Of a stretch of 50,028 nucleotides of DNA, positions 34,915-43,258 are shown piece by piece. The DNA is taken from NCBI GenBank assembly GCA_903884105.1, contig CAISDJ010000031.1, positions 1 through 50,028 of the forward strand. Direction: 5' to 3'. Numbering within the stretch: position 1 is the first letter of the stretch; the number at the start of each line of letters is the position of its first letter. Below the pieces are notes generated by a model. The model saw only the letters and a list, made by a program, of their open reading frames with translations. It searched no databases and had not been told where the DNA came from. Made by a program: the position numbers and the translations under genes. Source of the stretch: an uncultured Pseudomonadota bacterium. Its GTDB lineage: Bacteria; Pseudomonadota; Gammaproteobacteria; Steroidobacterales; Steroidobacteraceae.

Positions 34915-34972
34915 TCCCGAAGTCGACGTATCCGTTGCCAGGGCAGCCGACTTTGCAGCAGTCCCTTCGCCG

Positions 34973-36037
34973 ATGAGTTCCGGCGCCTTCGTATTTCCGT
35001 ATGTCGTCGCCGCGCTGGGCCTGCTCCTGCTGTCGGCAATGCGGGCCTGGAAACTCGTCGATCGCAATGCTGATTGGCTGCTCGCGGTCTTGCTCAGTTT
35101 CACGGCGGCGCTCATCGGTGGAATGCTTGACCTGGGCACCGATGTGGAGGGTTACCGCACCTACTATGAGGACTTGCCTCACCTGCAGGAGCTCTATACC
35201 TGGTGGGATGCGGGTTTCGAGGCGATGGCTCTTCTGTTTGCGCATGCAGGTGCTCCGTATGGCGCGTTCGTGTTCTTCTGCATACTTTCGTCCCACCTCA
35301 TCAAGCTCCACGTTTTCCACCATGCAACCCCGAATAGCCTGCTGGGGTTCTTTGCGATTTTTTGCCTCAATTTCGGTGAAGTCGGATTCGTGCGGCAATA
35401 TCTCGCTGCGTCGATTCTGCTGCTGACCTTTCACTTCCTGACCAGACGGCGAATTGCGGCGGCGTTGTTCACGGCGCTGCTGGCAGGGCTCATCCACAAG
35501 ACCGCATTTATCGCGACAGTCGTGATGTTCGTCGTGTATTTCGGCGTAGGCAGTTTGATGCCGCTCGCTGCATTGGCGTCCGCGGCGATCGCACTCACCT
35601 TCGTCCTTCCGTCTGGAATCTTGGGTTCGTTGCAGAACAGGGTTGCGGCCCAGGTAGCCGTCTATCTTGCGGAAGGATATGTCCAGGGCTTGCAGGAAGG
35701 GGGAATCTCGTTAGTCCGAAATACCAGCAAGTTCCTTTTGTACATTGCCCTCGCGCTCTGGATGCTGAGGGGCGCATCGAAGGCTGGCGCCGAGTCGGTA
35801 CAGCGCATCTCCGGGCGGTTCGTCATTTCACTTTCACTGTTCGGCCTTCTGTTGACTGCAACCCTATCGCCTGTGTTCTCGCGGTTGAGTGTGTACGTTT
35901 TCCCATTTCTCGCATTGTCCTTCCGTGCCGATCTCTTCCAGCCGAGGTATTCGCAGCTTCCGGATCAGTTTGCGGTGGGTGTCCTGCTCATCATCAATCT
36001 CCTGGTATCTCTCTACCCACTCTCGGCCTACTTCTAG
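34973..36037 (+). CDS. EpsG-like polytopic membrane protein (probable polysaccharide polymerase)
   Basis: This ~354-residue, very hydrophobic protein has about nine or ten membrane segments. GFVRQYLAASILLL and AGLIHKTAFIATVVMF match the EpsG family pattern (FxRQxLA and L-x-H-x-T/S-A). EpsG proteins are thought to polymerise repeat units in a Wzy-like role in the inner membrane. ATG 34973 starts right before the first helix. A GTG at 34883 would overlap the GT2 gene and add 30 charged residues, which seems less likely. No Shine-Dalgarno is clear at either start. Confidence 0.75.
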   Translation: MSSGAFVFPYVVAALGLLLLSAMRAWKLVDRNADWLLAVLLSFTAALIGGMLDLGTDVEGYRTYYEDLPHLQELYTWWDAGFEAMALLFAHAGAPYGAFVFFCILSSHLIKLHVFHHATPNSLLGFFAIFCLNFGEVGFVRQYLAASILLLTFHFLTRRRIAAALFTALLAGLIHKTAFIATVVMFVVYFGVGSLMPLAALASAAIALTFVLPSGILGSLQNRVAAQVAVYLAEGYVQGLQEGGISLVRNTSKFLLYIALALWMLRGASKAGAESVQRISGRFVISLSLFGLLLTATLSPVFSRLSVYVFPFLALSFRADLFQPRYSQLPDQFAVGVLLIINLLVSLYPLSAYF

Positions 36038-36239
36038 ATTCTCTGTGGCATGCAGGTTGGCCGCCCAAACGACCGAACGAGGATCTGCGGTGGTTGAATC
36101 GGTTGGGTCGACGGCAGAGGGTCGATTCGATCGTGCCGGAGCAAAGAGAAAGAGGCCTGGTGAGCAGGCTGGTCACGAGCAGCGTCGTCACCATGCCGAG
36201 GCAGTTCGCGACACCCGTACTCGCGTGGCTGCCGGGCCC
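36038..36239. other. Convergent intergenic region between EpsG-like and GT2 genes
   Basis: These 202 bp lie between two converging genes. No hairpin with a T-run and no credible small gene was seen; several frames are open but look like unselected sequence. Confidence 0.3.
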
Positions 36240-37214
36240 TTAGATCCACCCGGCGATACTTGCGATTACCAATCCAATTCGGTCGGTTTTCCTGCGCCTC
36301 CCGGCTTGGCGGCAGAATCGCGCCATCTTCGCTCGCCTTTTCAGGCTATCGGGCTGCTGCAGCAATTTCTGCCACTCAATCAAACCTGGGTTTCCCGGAG
36401 CAGCAGCCATGCACAGGTCGGCCAGGGCTAGAAGCTGCGCTTTGTACCAACCGCTCTTCAGCAAGTGGAGTCGCTTGCTGAAGCCGTGCATCCCGCTTCT
36501 TGCGCCGAGCTGGTTGTCGTGATGTTGGCGATACCTCATCGTGGGTGTGGCATCAAAGTGCCATGTCTCGCCCCAAGTTCGAGCCAACGCGTACGTGGCC
36601 CAGTCATGAAACTGAACCCGCCGGGTAAGGTGCTGGTTGTCTGCGATAAAGGTTCGAACCCGGTTGAAAAAGCCGGCGGCGAGTACAAATGTGCAGCCCT
36701 GGCCTGCACCCTCAAACAGAAAGTCCGCGGCAGTGGTTTGATCCTCTTGTGGCAGGATCTGCTCCTTTCCGTCGCTCCAGAACGCCACAACGGGACTGGA
36801 GTAGCCTGCCGCAGAACCCTGCCTTATGGAGTTGCAGGCCCGGCTGAGCTTGTCACGGTCCCAGATATCGTCCTGGTCGGCAAAGGCGACAAAATCGAAC
36901 CCGTCCGTCGATGTGTCGCGGATCAATGAGAAGAAGTTTTGTGCAGCGGAACCTGTCGGAGTATCGGCGATACTCAGTTCGACGCGTCCCCCGTTGAGGA
37001 ACTGCTGAACAACTGCGGTGGTGTGGTCTGTCGAACCGTCGTCGCGGATCGCGATTTGAACATCGACCCCATGCTGATCGAGGACAGACTGCAATTGGTC
37101 CCGTATCCAGTTCGAACCGTTGAAGGCGGCCAGCAGTACCAGCACCTTTGGCGTGCCAAGCCTTGTTTTTGCGGAGGAATCCATCCCCGGGCGCAACAGA
37201 TCAGGCACTAACAT
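36240..37214 (-). CDS. Glycosyltransferase family 2 (rhamnosyltransferase-like)
   Basis: This 324-residue GT-A enzyme has VLVLLAAFNGSNWIRDQLQS at the N-terminus, then IAIRDDGSTDHT and AFADQDDIWDRDKL with the metal-binding DQDD, and a substrate-side Trp/His region (HDWATYALA). This DQDDIW form is common in putative rhamnosyltransferases, and dTDP-rhamnose is made by the nearby rml genes. The donor remains inference. Minus strand, converging on the EpsG-like gene with 200 bp between. Met11 (37184) is an alternative start. Confidence 0.82.
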   Translation of the reverse strand: MLVPDLLRPGMDSSAKTRLGTPKVLVLLAAFNGSNWIRDQLQSVLDQHGVDVQIAIRDDGSTDHTTAVVQQFLNGGRVELSIADTPTGSAAQNFFSLIRDTSTDGFDFVAFADQDDIWDRDKLSRACNSIRQGSAAGYSSPVVAFWSDGKEQILPQEDQTTAADFLFEGAGQGCTFVLAAGFFNRVRTFIADNQHLTRRVQFHDWATYALARTWGETWHFDATPTMRYRQHHDNQLGARSGMHGFSKRLHLLKSGWYKAQLLALADLCMAAAPGNPGLIEWQKLLQQPDSLKRRAKMARFCRQAGRRRKTDRIGLVIASIAGWI

Positions 37215-37374
37215 GGTGTCGCGCCGGGCTTGGCGCAGGTTGCCCCGATCGGCTGCATGAAGGGTTTTTGCGGCGTTGCATCGGTGTCGTCTGTGCCAGG
37301 CCGCCCGCTGGAGACTAGCGGGACTTCAGGAGCTGAAGGCAGCTGTCCTGCTGCGGACCAGAGATGCCACAGCG

Positions 37375-38121
37375 TCAATAAGCGCCATGCCCGAAAACAA
37401 CTACCCTGGTTGTCTGAAGCAGGATCTGCGCGTCCAACAGCAGGCTGTGATTGCGGGCGTAATAGACGTCCATGGCCACCCGGCGCCGGTAACTGGTATC
37501 GCTGCGCCCGTTCACCTGCCAGAGGCCGGTGATACCCGGTTTGGCGGCCAGGTAGGTGGTAACCCTCCGGCCATATTTGCTCAGCTCGTCCCAGACCACC
37601 GGGCGCGGGCCTACCAGGCTCATTTCCCCGCGGAACACATTCCAGAGTTGGGGGAGTTCGTCGAGGCTGGTGCGTCTCAGGAACGCACCGAGCTGCGTCA
37701 CCCGCGGATCATTGCGCAGCTTGTGGTCCCGCATCCATTCGGCTTTAAGTGCGGGACTCTGCTCGAGCAGTTCTTTCAACACTCGCTCGGCATCCGGCAC
37801 CATGGTCCTGAACTTCAGGCACTGGAAAAGCCTGCCGTTCTGCCCAACCCGCCGGTGCCCATAGATGGCCGGCGAGCTGCTTGACCGGATCCAGACGGCA
37901 ATGCCCAGGATGAGCGGGGAGAAGACCAGCGCCAGCGCTACCGCGCCAACAACATCCACGACCCGCTTCAGTGAGCCATTGACCGAGCGCGGCAGGGAAG
38001 GGACGGGAAGAACGTGGATTCCGGCGACCCCGGTCTCGGACCAGCCCGGGCGCGAAGTGGACTGAGCTTCCGCCTGAGCGGCCTCGACTTCAATGCTTGC
38101 CTGCAGCTTCCGTGGGGGCAT
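37375..38121 (-). CDS. Undecaprenyl-phosphate sugar phosphotransferase (WbaP/WcaJ type)
   Basis: This enzyme starts repeat-unit assembly by moving a sugar-1-phosphate to undecaprenyl phosphate. The 248-residue monotopic protein has a cytosolic N-terminal extension of ~50 residues and one membrane re-entrant helix (VVDVVGAVALALVFSPLILGIAVWI). The catalytic core includes CLKFRTMVPDAE, RRTSLDELPQLWNV with the Asp-Glu dyad, GEMSLVGPRPV and KPGITGLWQVNGRSD. It lacks the extra membrane helices of full WbaP. It lies upstream of, and on the same strand as, the GT2 gene at 36240; the two may be co-transcribed. Confidence 0.92.
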   Translation of the reverse strand: MPPRKLQASIEVEAAQAEAQSTSRPGWSETGVAGIHVLPVPSLPRSVNGSLKRVVDVVGAVALALVFSPLILGIAVWIRSSSSPAIYGHRRVGQNGRLFQCLKFRTMVPDAERVLKELLEQSPALKAEWMRDHKLRNDPRVTQLGAFLRRTSLDELPQLWNVFRGEMSLVGPRPVVWDELSKYGRRVTTYLAAKPGITGLWQVNGRSDTSYRRRVAMDVYYARNHSLLLDAQILLQTTRVVVFGHGAY

Positions 38122-38245
38122 GAGTCAACCGTTCGATTAATCCGCAAAATTCTTGAAGAGTCGCAAGTCATGACGCCTTGGCACGGTCAGCGCAGGCTGA
38201 AGGCTTATGCGCCCTTCGCTTTCACTCGCATACTAATGGAGCAAG

Positions 38246-38272
38246 TTGATAGATTATTTTTCAATGTGTCAA
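38246..38272 (-). promoter_or_regulatory. Possible promoter for the minus-strand sugar transferase
   Basis: On the minus strand a perfect TTGACA (38272-38267) is followed after 15 bp by TATCAA (38251-38246, 4 of 6), in a clearly AT-rich patch (38230-38285). It would give a ~115-nt leader before the gene starting at 38121. The short spacer lowers confidence. Confidence 0.35.
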
Positions 38273-38592
38273 GAACATGAGGGTTTACCGAAGCTACCCA
38301 GGGAAGTTACGAGTATTCCTCAACTCGCTCAACTCGACCCGCTTGTAAGAAACGCAACCACAAGGTTTGCGTTGACTGTCCCGAGTCGGCCGAATTGAGT
38401 CGGGGACGTAGCCGGATGCGCTTCGCTTGCAGGGCGAACGTGTCGCTGGTGCCCGACTGCTGTGCGAAAGCACTGACTCGCGCAGGTCTCAATGTCGGTC
38501 GGCAACGCTCATTTGGTTGAAAGGGTGCTATCCCTGCGGAGACGTGCAGCCCTTCTTCAGGTCCTGCGCCTGAAACGTTCCTTAAATTGTTG

Positions 38593-38621
38593 TTGCCGCT
38601 AGGGATTTTACAAACTAAAAT
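38593..38621 (+). promoter_or_regulatory. Probable sigma70 promoter of locus 2
   Basis: TTGCCG (38593-38598, 4 of 6) and TAAAAT (38616-38621, 5 of 6) have an ideal 17-bp spacer, within a locally AT-rich stretch. Transcription would start near 38628, about 77 nt before the SLBB gene ATG. All genes from 38705 to the right edge are co-oriented and close together, so this could drive the whole unit. Confidence 0.55.
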
Positions 38622-38704
38622 CGGCCGATTGTCTACTTAATAACGTCGCGAGGTAGCGAGTGACCGCCACGTTGGCCGAGATGTCGGGTGCAAAGGGATT
38701 GCAT

Positions 38705-41485
38705 ATGGGGGGTAAGCGCCCATCTTCGCCGCTGCGACGCTGTCCTGAAAGCCTGCGATCGTGGGCCCGCGCCGTCGCGTTCCTCGTGATTGCGGGGGCG
38801 TTCGCTCCGGCCTTTGGTCAGGGCTCCCCGACCCCGACTCCGCAGCAGCTCGAGATGTTCCGCGGCATGTCGCCCGAGCAGCAGCGTGCAGTCCTCGAAG
38901 CGGCCAATGGCAATGGCTCGGCAACGCGGACAGATGCCCCGTTGGTGAATCCGCCCACCACGGTGGGAATCGGTCTTGCCGGTCAGCAGCAGCTAGCCCC
39001 TGTCGATCGCGGTCCGCCGCGGATCTCCCGGCAAGCTACGGTTGTGTTGTCTGTGGAACTCGACGCCACTTCTGGTCCCCAGGCGCCAGCGCAGGAGGTG
39101 GCCCGCGCCATTCTCGGAGACCGTCGTGCGCGAGTTCTGGCCGGCAATCCCTATCGCCTTGATTCTCAAGGGCAGATAGCGCTGCCGTTCCTGCCGCCAA
39201 TTGCCCTGTCCGGGCTGACGGCACAGGAAGCGGCAGGACGGCTGACTGCGGATCCAAGGCTCGACGGCCTCAGATTCGGTGTCAGTCTGCTGCCGCTCGA
39301 TCCGGTTGGCGTTCAGGCACTCAAGCCCTTCGGCTATGACCTGTTCAGCCAGGTCCCCACGACTTTCGCGCCGGCCACGGATGTGCCCGTGCCGTCCGAC
39401 TATGTAGTCGGCCCCGGGGACAACATCGTCGTCGACCTGTTCGGCCAGCGGACCCAGCACTACTCACTGGTGGTCGACCGCAATGGAGCGATCACGATTC
39501 CCGACTTCGGCCCGATCCAGGTCGTGGGCCTCGACTTCAACGCTGTCCGGGCCGAGATTTCGCAGCGCGTGAGCACCCAGATGATCGGCGTGCAAGTCGG
39601 CGTGACCATGGGGCAGCTGCGGTCCATTCGCGTGTTTGTGCTGGGCGACGTGGTGCAGCCAGGGTCCTACACCGTCAGTGGCCTGTCGACAGTGACCAAT
39701 GCGCTGCTGACGAGCGGCGGCATATCCACGGTCGGCTCATTGCGCAACATCGAGATCAAGCGCAGTGGCCGGACGGTCGGCCGGCTCGATTTGTACGATC
39801 TGCTGCTCAGTGGCGATACGTCGGGCGACATGCGGTTGGAGCCCGGTGACGTGATCTTCGTGCCTCCCGTCGGCCTGACGGCGAGTATTGCCGGCGAGAT
39901 CCGCCGTCCTGCCATCTATGAGATGAAGACGGGGGGCACAGTTTCAGAGTTGCTGCTGCTATCGGGAGGGCTGAGTCCGCAAGCCGACCCACGTGTGGCC
40001 AAGCTCGAGCGTATCGACACGGATCGCGAGCGTACCGTCCTCGATCTGGATGTGACGGCTCCGCCGGTCCGCATGCAATCGCTCCGGGCGGGCGATGTCC
40101 TGACCATTCCAAGGGTTCTCGATCAGGTTGCCCGCAGCGTAACGCTCGAGGGCTATGTGCTGCGTCCGGGCGCCTTTGCATGGCGGGCGGGCATGCGCCT
40201 CACCGATCTGCTGGCCAGCCTCGATGCCTTGCGGGTCAATGCGGATCAGCGCTATGTGTTGATCCGTCGCGAGCACCTGCCTGATCGCAGGATCGAGGTC
40301 CTGTCGGCTGACGCGTTACGGGCTTTTGCTGCCCGGGGCTCCGAGGCCGATCCATTGCTCGAGAGTCGTGACCGCGTAACGGTGTTCAGCCGGCAGCGCG
40401 ACAGGGGTGACGAACTCGCGAAAGTCCTGCAGGAGCTGCGTCTCCAGGTGCGTGACAACCAGCCGCAACCGGTGGTGTCCATCAGCGGCCGCGTGCGTGC
40501 GCCCGGCCAATACCCGCTCGAACAGAACATGACAGTCAGCGACCTGCTCAGGGCAGGCGGCGGTCTCGACGACGCCGCCTTCACCCAGAAGGCGGAGCTG
40601 ATGCGATACGAGGTGGTGAACGGCCAGTCACGACAGACCGAAGTCATTGAATTCGACCTCGCCGCGATCATGGCAGGCGACATTGCAGTCGACCGTTCAT
40701 TGCGCCCATACGACGTGCTGCTGATCAAGGAGACGCCGGACTGGCGTGAGCAGCAGTTTGTGAGTCTTCTTGGCGAGGTCAGGTTCCCGGGCACCTACTC
40801 AATCCGCAAGTCCGAGACTTTGAGTTCGGTGATTCAGCGTGCGGGTGGCCTTACCGACGTGGCGTTTGCCAGGGGCTCGGTTTTTACGCGAGAGGAAGTG
40901 AAGACTCAGGAAGCTCAGCAGATGGAGGTGCTGGCAGGGCGTTTGCAGGCTGATCTGTCGCAGCTGGCTCTCGCCTCCGCGCAAACGGCCACGCAAAATA
41001 GCAATTCCGATGCGGCCCAGTCGTTGGCCGTGGGGCAGTCCCTTCTGAGCCAGTTGCGCAGCAGTCGGGCTACCGGGCGACTGGTGATCGACCTGGAGCG
41101 GGGCATCGAGGGTGGGCGCGGTAATGAAAATGACCTCGAGCTGCGCAATGGCGATACGCTGACCGTGCCTCGCCTCAAGCAATTCGTGACCGTGATCGGC
41201 GAGGTCCAGAATGCGGCAACACATGTCTGGCATCGGAATGCCGACAGCAAGGCATATTTGGACATGAGTGGCGGTTCGACGTCGCGGGCCAACAAATCGG
41301 GCATCTACGTGGTTCGTGCCAATGGCAGTGTCGTTGTCGGTGGCGGGAGCAAGCAACTCCAGCCTGGAGACACGATCGTCGTGCCTCTGGATACGGAGCC
41401 CATGAGGCCACTGCCGCTCTGGACTGCGGTGACGACCATCATCTACAACATGGCGGTCTCAGTCGCCGCAATTGGATCGATTTGA
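38705..41485 (+). CDS. Large multi-SLBB polysaccharide export protein (Wza-like), copy 2
   Basis: The 926-residue exported protein is colinear with copy 1 at 18398 over nearly its whole length (clearly more than half the residues match by eye). Shared blocks include TTFAPATDVPVP, YVVGPGD, GSYTVSGLS, RLDLYDLLL and the C-terminal amphipathic helix (TTIIYNMAVSVAAI). A signal peptide (RAVAFLVIAGAFAPAFG) is followed by a PTPQQLEMFRGM segment like that of copy 1. The ATG at 38705 has AAGGGA six bases upstream. ATG 38681 and GTG 38660 are possible but would put a long polar stretch before the signal peptide. Expected role: outer-membrane/periplasmic conduit for the locus 2 polymer. Confidence 0.87.
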   Translation: MGGKRPSSPLRRCPESLRSWARAVAFLVIAGAFAPAFGQGSPTPTPQQLEMFRGMSPEQQRAVLEAANGNGSATRTDAPLVNPPTTVGIGLAGQQQLAPVDRGPPRISRQATVVLSVELDATSGPQAPAQEVARAILGDRRARVLAGNPYRLDSQGQIALPFLPPIALSGLTAQEAAGRLTADPRLDGLRFGVSLLPLDPVGVQALKPFGYDLFSQVPTTFAPATDVPVPSDYVVGPGDNIVVDLFGQRTQHYSLVVDRNGAITIPDFGPIQVVGLDFNAVRAEISQRVSTQMIGVQVGVTMGQLRSIRVFVLGDVVQPGSYTVSGLSTVTNALLTSGGISTVGSLRNIEIKRSGRTVGRLDLYDLLLSGDTSGDMRLEPGDVIFVPPVGLTASIAGEIRRPAIYEMKTGGTVSELLLLSGGLSPQADPRVAKLERIDTDRERTVLDLDVTAPPVRMQSLRAGDVLTIPRVLDQVARSVTLEGYVLRPGAFAWRAGMRLTDLLASLDALRVNADQRYVLIRREHLPDRRIEVLSADALRAFAARGSEADPLLESRDRVTVFSRQRDRGDELAKVLQELRLQVRDNQPQPVVSISGRVRAPGQYPLEQNMTVSDLLRAGGGLDDAAFTQKAELMRYEVVNGQSRQTEVIEFDLAAIMAGDIAVDRSLRPYDVLLIKETPDWREQQFVSLLGEVRFPGTYSIRKSETLSSVIQRAGGLTDVAFARGSVFTREEVKTQEAQQMEVLAGRLQADLSQLALASAQTATQNSNSDAAQSLAVGQSLLSQLRSSRATGRLVIDLERGIEGGRGNENDLELRNGDTLTVPRLKQFVTVIGEVQNAATHVWHRNADSKAYLDMSGGSTSRANKSGIYVVRANGSVVVGGGSKQLQPGDTIVVPLDTEPMRPLPLWTAVTTIIYNMAVSVAAIGSI

Positions 41486-41497
41486 GCGGCCACCTAA

Positions 41498-42412
41498 ATG
41501 AATACGCCGTTACAGCGTTTGCCTTCAGCACCGCCCCCGAACGTGGGCAGTCGCGACGAACTTACCGAGCTCATCGAGATTCTTTTGCACGCCAAATGGG
41601 GCATTTTGCTAACAGCTGCAGTGGTGGCAATGCTTGCCGGAGGAGTTGCGCTATACCTCAAGCCGATATATCGCGCTGAAGCTGTTGTCGCCTTGGCGTC
41701 AGACTCGCCGGGAGGTGGTGGGCTAGCTGCGTTGGCTGGGCAGTTTGAAGGACTTGCCGGTTTTGCGGGGATAAATGTCAAGAGCGGCGGAGGTTCGGAG
41801 GCTATGGGGATTCTCCGCTCCAGGGCTCTAGCTGAGCGCTTCATGACGACGGCTGGAATCGTGCCTGTGCTGGCTCGGGAGTCTGGGCTTCGCAGTGCCG
41901 ACTCTCAGCAATCCGGGCGTGACGCCTCAGACGAAGTCGAGATGAGCGAGGCATACAGGGTATTTGACGAGCGTGTGCGGTCTGTTTCTGAGGACCCCGA
42001 TACAGGTCTCGTACGGATGCAAATTGAATGGAGTGATCGTCGTGCCGCTGCGGAATGGGCGAACGCGTTCATTGCGATGGCGAATCAAGTCATTCGTGAG
42101 CGATCGATAGATCAATCTCAGAAGAGGCTCGACTATCTCTCCGAAGAGGTCAGCAAGACCGGCTCTCTGGAGCTAAGAGAAGCCATGTACAGGCTCATCG
42201 ACTCAGAGGTTAAGTCCAAAATGTTGGCGTCCATTGATCCCGAGATTGCATTCCGGATTGTCGATCCAGCAGTACCCCCGGCGTTGGCTGATGTGGCCAG
42301 GCCAAAGGCTCCACTGGTCGCAGGAGTCGGCTTCATGGCGGGACTTTTCCTTGCCGTGATCTTCGCCTATATCCGTGGAGTCTACAGGCACCGGCGTGAA
42401 TTGTCGGCGTAA
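41498..42412 (+). CDS. wzz: Wzz-family polysaccharide chain-length regulator, copy 2
   Basis: This 304-residue protein has membrane helices at about residues 34-54 (GILLTAAVVAMLAGGVALYL) and 270-292 (APLVAGVGFMAGLFLAVIFAY). A periplasmic coiled region and PAVPPALADVARPKAP lie before the second helix. It has no kinase domain. It follows the SLBB protein by 12 bp, matching the usual outer-membrane exporter plus chain-length regulator pairing. It differs substantially from copy 1 at 33148. Base composition becomes more AT-rich from here on. Confidence 0.88.
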   Translation: MNTPLQRLPSAPPPNVGSRDELTELIEILLHAKWGILLTAAVVAMLAGGVALYLKPIYRAEAVVALASDSPGGGGLAALAGQFEGLAGFAGINVKSGGGSEAMGILRSRALAERFMTTAGIVPVLARESGLRSADSQQSGRDASDEVEMSEAYRVFDERVRSVSEDPDTGLVRMQIEWSDRRAAAEWANAFIAMANQVIRERSIDQSQKRLDYLSEEVSKTGSLELREAMYRLIDSEVKSKMLASIDPEIAFRIVDPAVPPALADVARPKAPLVAGVGFMAGLFLAVIFAYIRGVYRHRRELSA

Positions 42413-42424
42413 TGCCGGGCGCTG

Positions 42425-43258
42425 ATGCGGCTAAAAATTGTGCGCGCAGGACATTCGAGAACCTATTCAGTTTCCGGAGGCATCTTTCGGAAGGGCGGGC
42501 TGGAAGCCCCGGAGATTGAGTTCCACAAGTCCCAGCAGCTGAGCAAGGTTGCACGCGCATTCGACTTTGTGGCGGCGGCGCCCGTCTCGTTCGATGCACA
42601 GGCCGGCCAAGTCTCATTCAAGTTCATAGAGGGATTGGAGCCGATACGCAACACCTACATTTCGCATCTCTCCCTCTCGAAGCCAGGCACGAAGGGGCTA
42701 GAGAGTATGTATCAAGCTGGTCGCGTGCTGGCCAGTATCCACAGGAACCTCGAGCTCGAAAGTGCAGTCGACTGGGTGCCAACTGCCGCGTTCGCCACCG
42801 CCTACAAGCGCCGGGTGGGTGATTCGCTTGAGAAAGACTTGGTAGACATGCCCTTGGCGATTGCTCATTGTGACTATGGATTCTCCAACGTATGTCTCGT
42901 TCGGGAATCTGGAAAAAGACGAATCGCAATCATTGATGCGTCCGGGAATGATTTTGTGACCTTTAACTCAAATCTCCGGGCGCCAATCTATGTCGATATA
43001 GCCAACTTCATCGCATGCATCGAGGGGCTGGTGCCGTTGCGTCACTATCTAACGGCCCATTGGTCAAGGCTTGAGGACCTTCGATCTGCATTCTTGAGTG
43101 GCTATGCGCTCCTGGGCTGGAATGTGAATAGACGAATGCTTGACGGCATGGTTTACGCAACCGCTTCGGCCTACTTCCAAAAGCGCTTCGGTTACGGGCT
43201 AACCAAGCCGGTTGCTCTACTGCTCCTATTCAATCGTTGGAAGGGAAATGCAAGATAA
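42425..43258 (+). CDS. Aminoglycoside-phosphotransferase-fold kinase (probable sugar or glycan kinase)
   Basis: This 277-residue protein has the catalytic loop of the APH/choline kinase fold, AIAHCDYGFSNVCLV (His148-x-Asp150-x4-Asn155), followed by the metal site IAIIDASGND (Asp171). The N-terminal lobe has FRKGG and EIEFHKS as candidate ATP-contact lysine and helix-C glutamate. The substrate is unknown. Being in a glycan locus and overlapping a methyltransferase gene, it may phosphorylate a sugar or the chain end. I do not recognise a named family member. It starts 12 bp after wzz. Confidence 0.6.
   Translation: MRLKIVRAGHSRTYSVSGGIFRKGGLEAPEIEFHKSQQLSKVARAFDFVAAAPVSFDAQAGQVSFKFIEGLEPIRNTYISHLSLSKPGTKGLESMYQAGRVLASIHRNLELESAVDWVPTAAFATAYKRRVGDSLEKDLVDMPLAIAHCDYGFSNVCLVRESGKRRIAIIDASGNDFVTFNSNLRAPIYVDIANFIACIEGLVPLRHYLTAHWSRLEDLRSAFLSGYALLGWNVNRRMLDGMVYATASAYFQKRFGYGLTKPVALLLLFNRWKGNAR

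Larger units (their letters stand above)
38122..38704. other. Long divergent regulatory region between the two loci
   Basis: These 583 bp have no convincing gene. Besides two candidate promoters (listed separately), they hold hairpins AACGCAA/TTGCGTT (38351-38373) and TTCAGG/CCTGAA (38556-38574) and a repeated GAGTCGG motif (about 38384-38402). It is the longest gene-free stretch in the window. It divides minus-strand from plus-strand transcription, so it is the natural place for control of locus 2. Confidence 0.5.

Noticed and set aside
35889-36431. 180-codon plus-strand frame past the EpsG-like gene
   Set aside because: It overlaps the end of that gene in another frame and is antisense to the GT2 gene; no family-like sequence.
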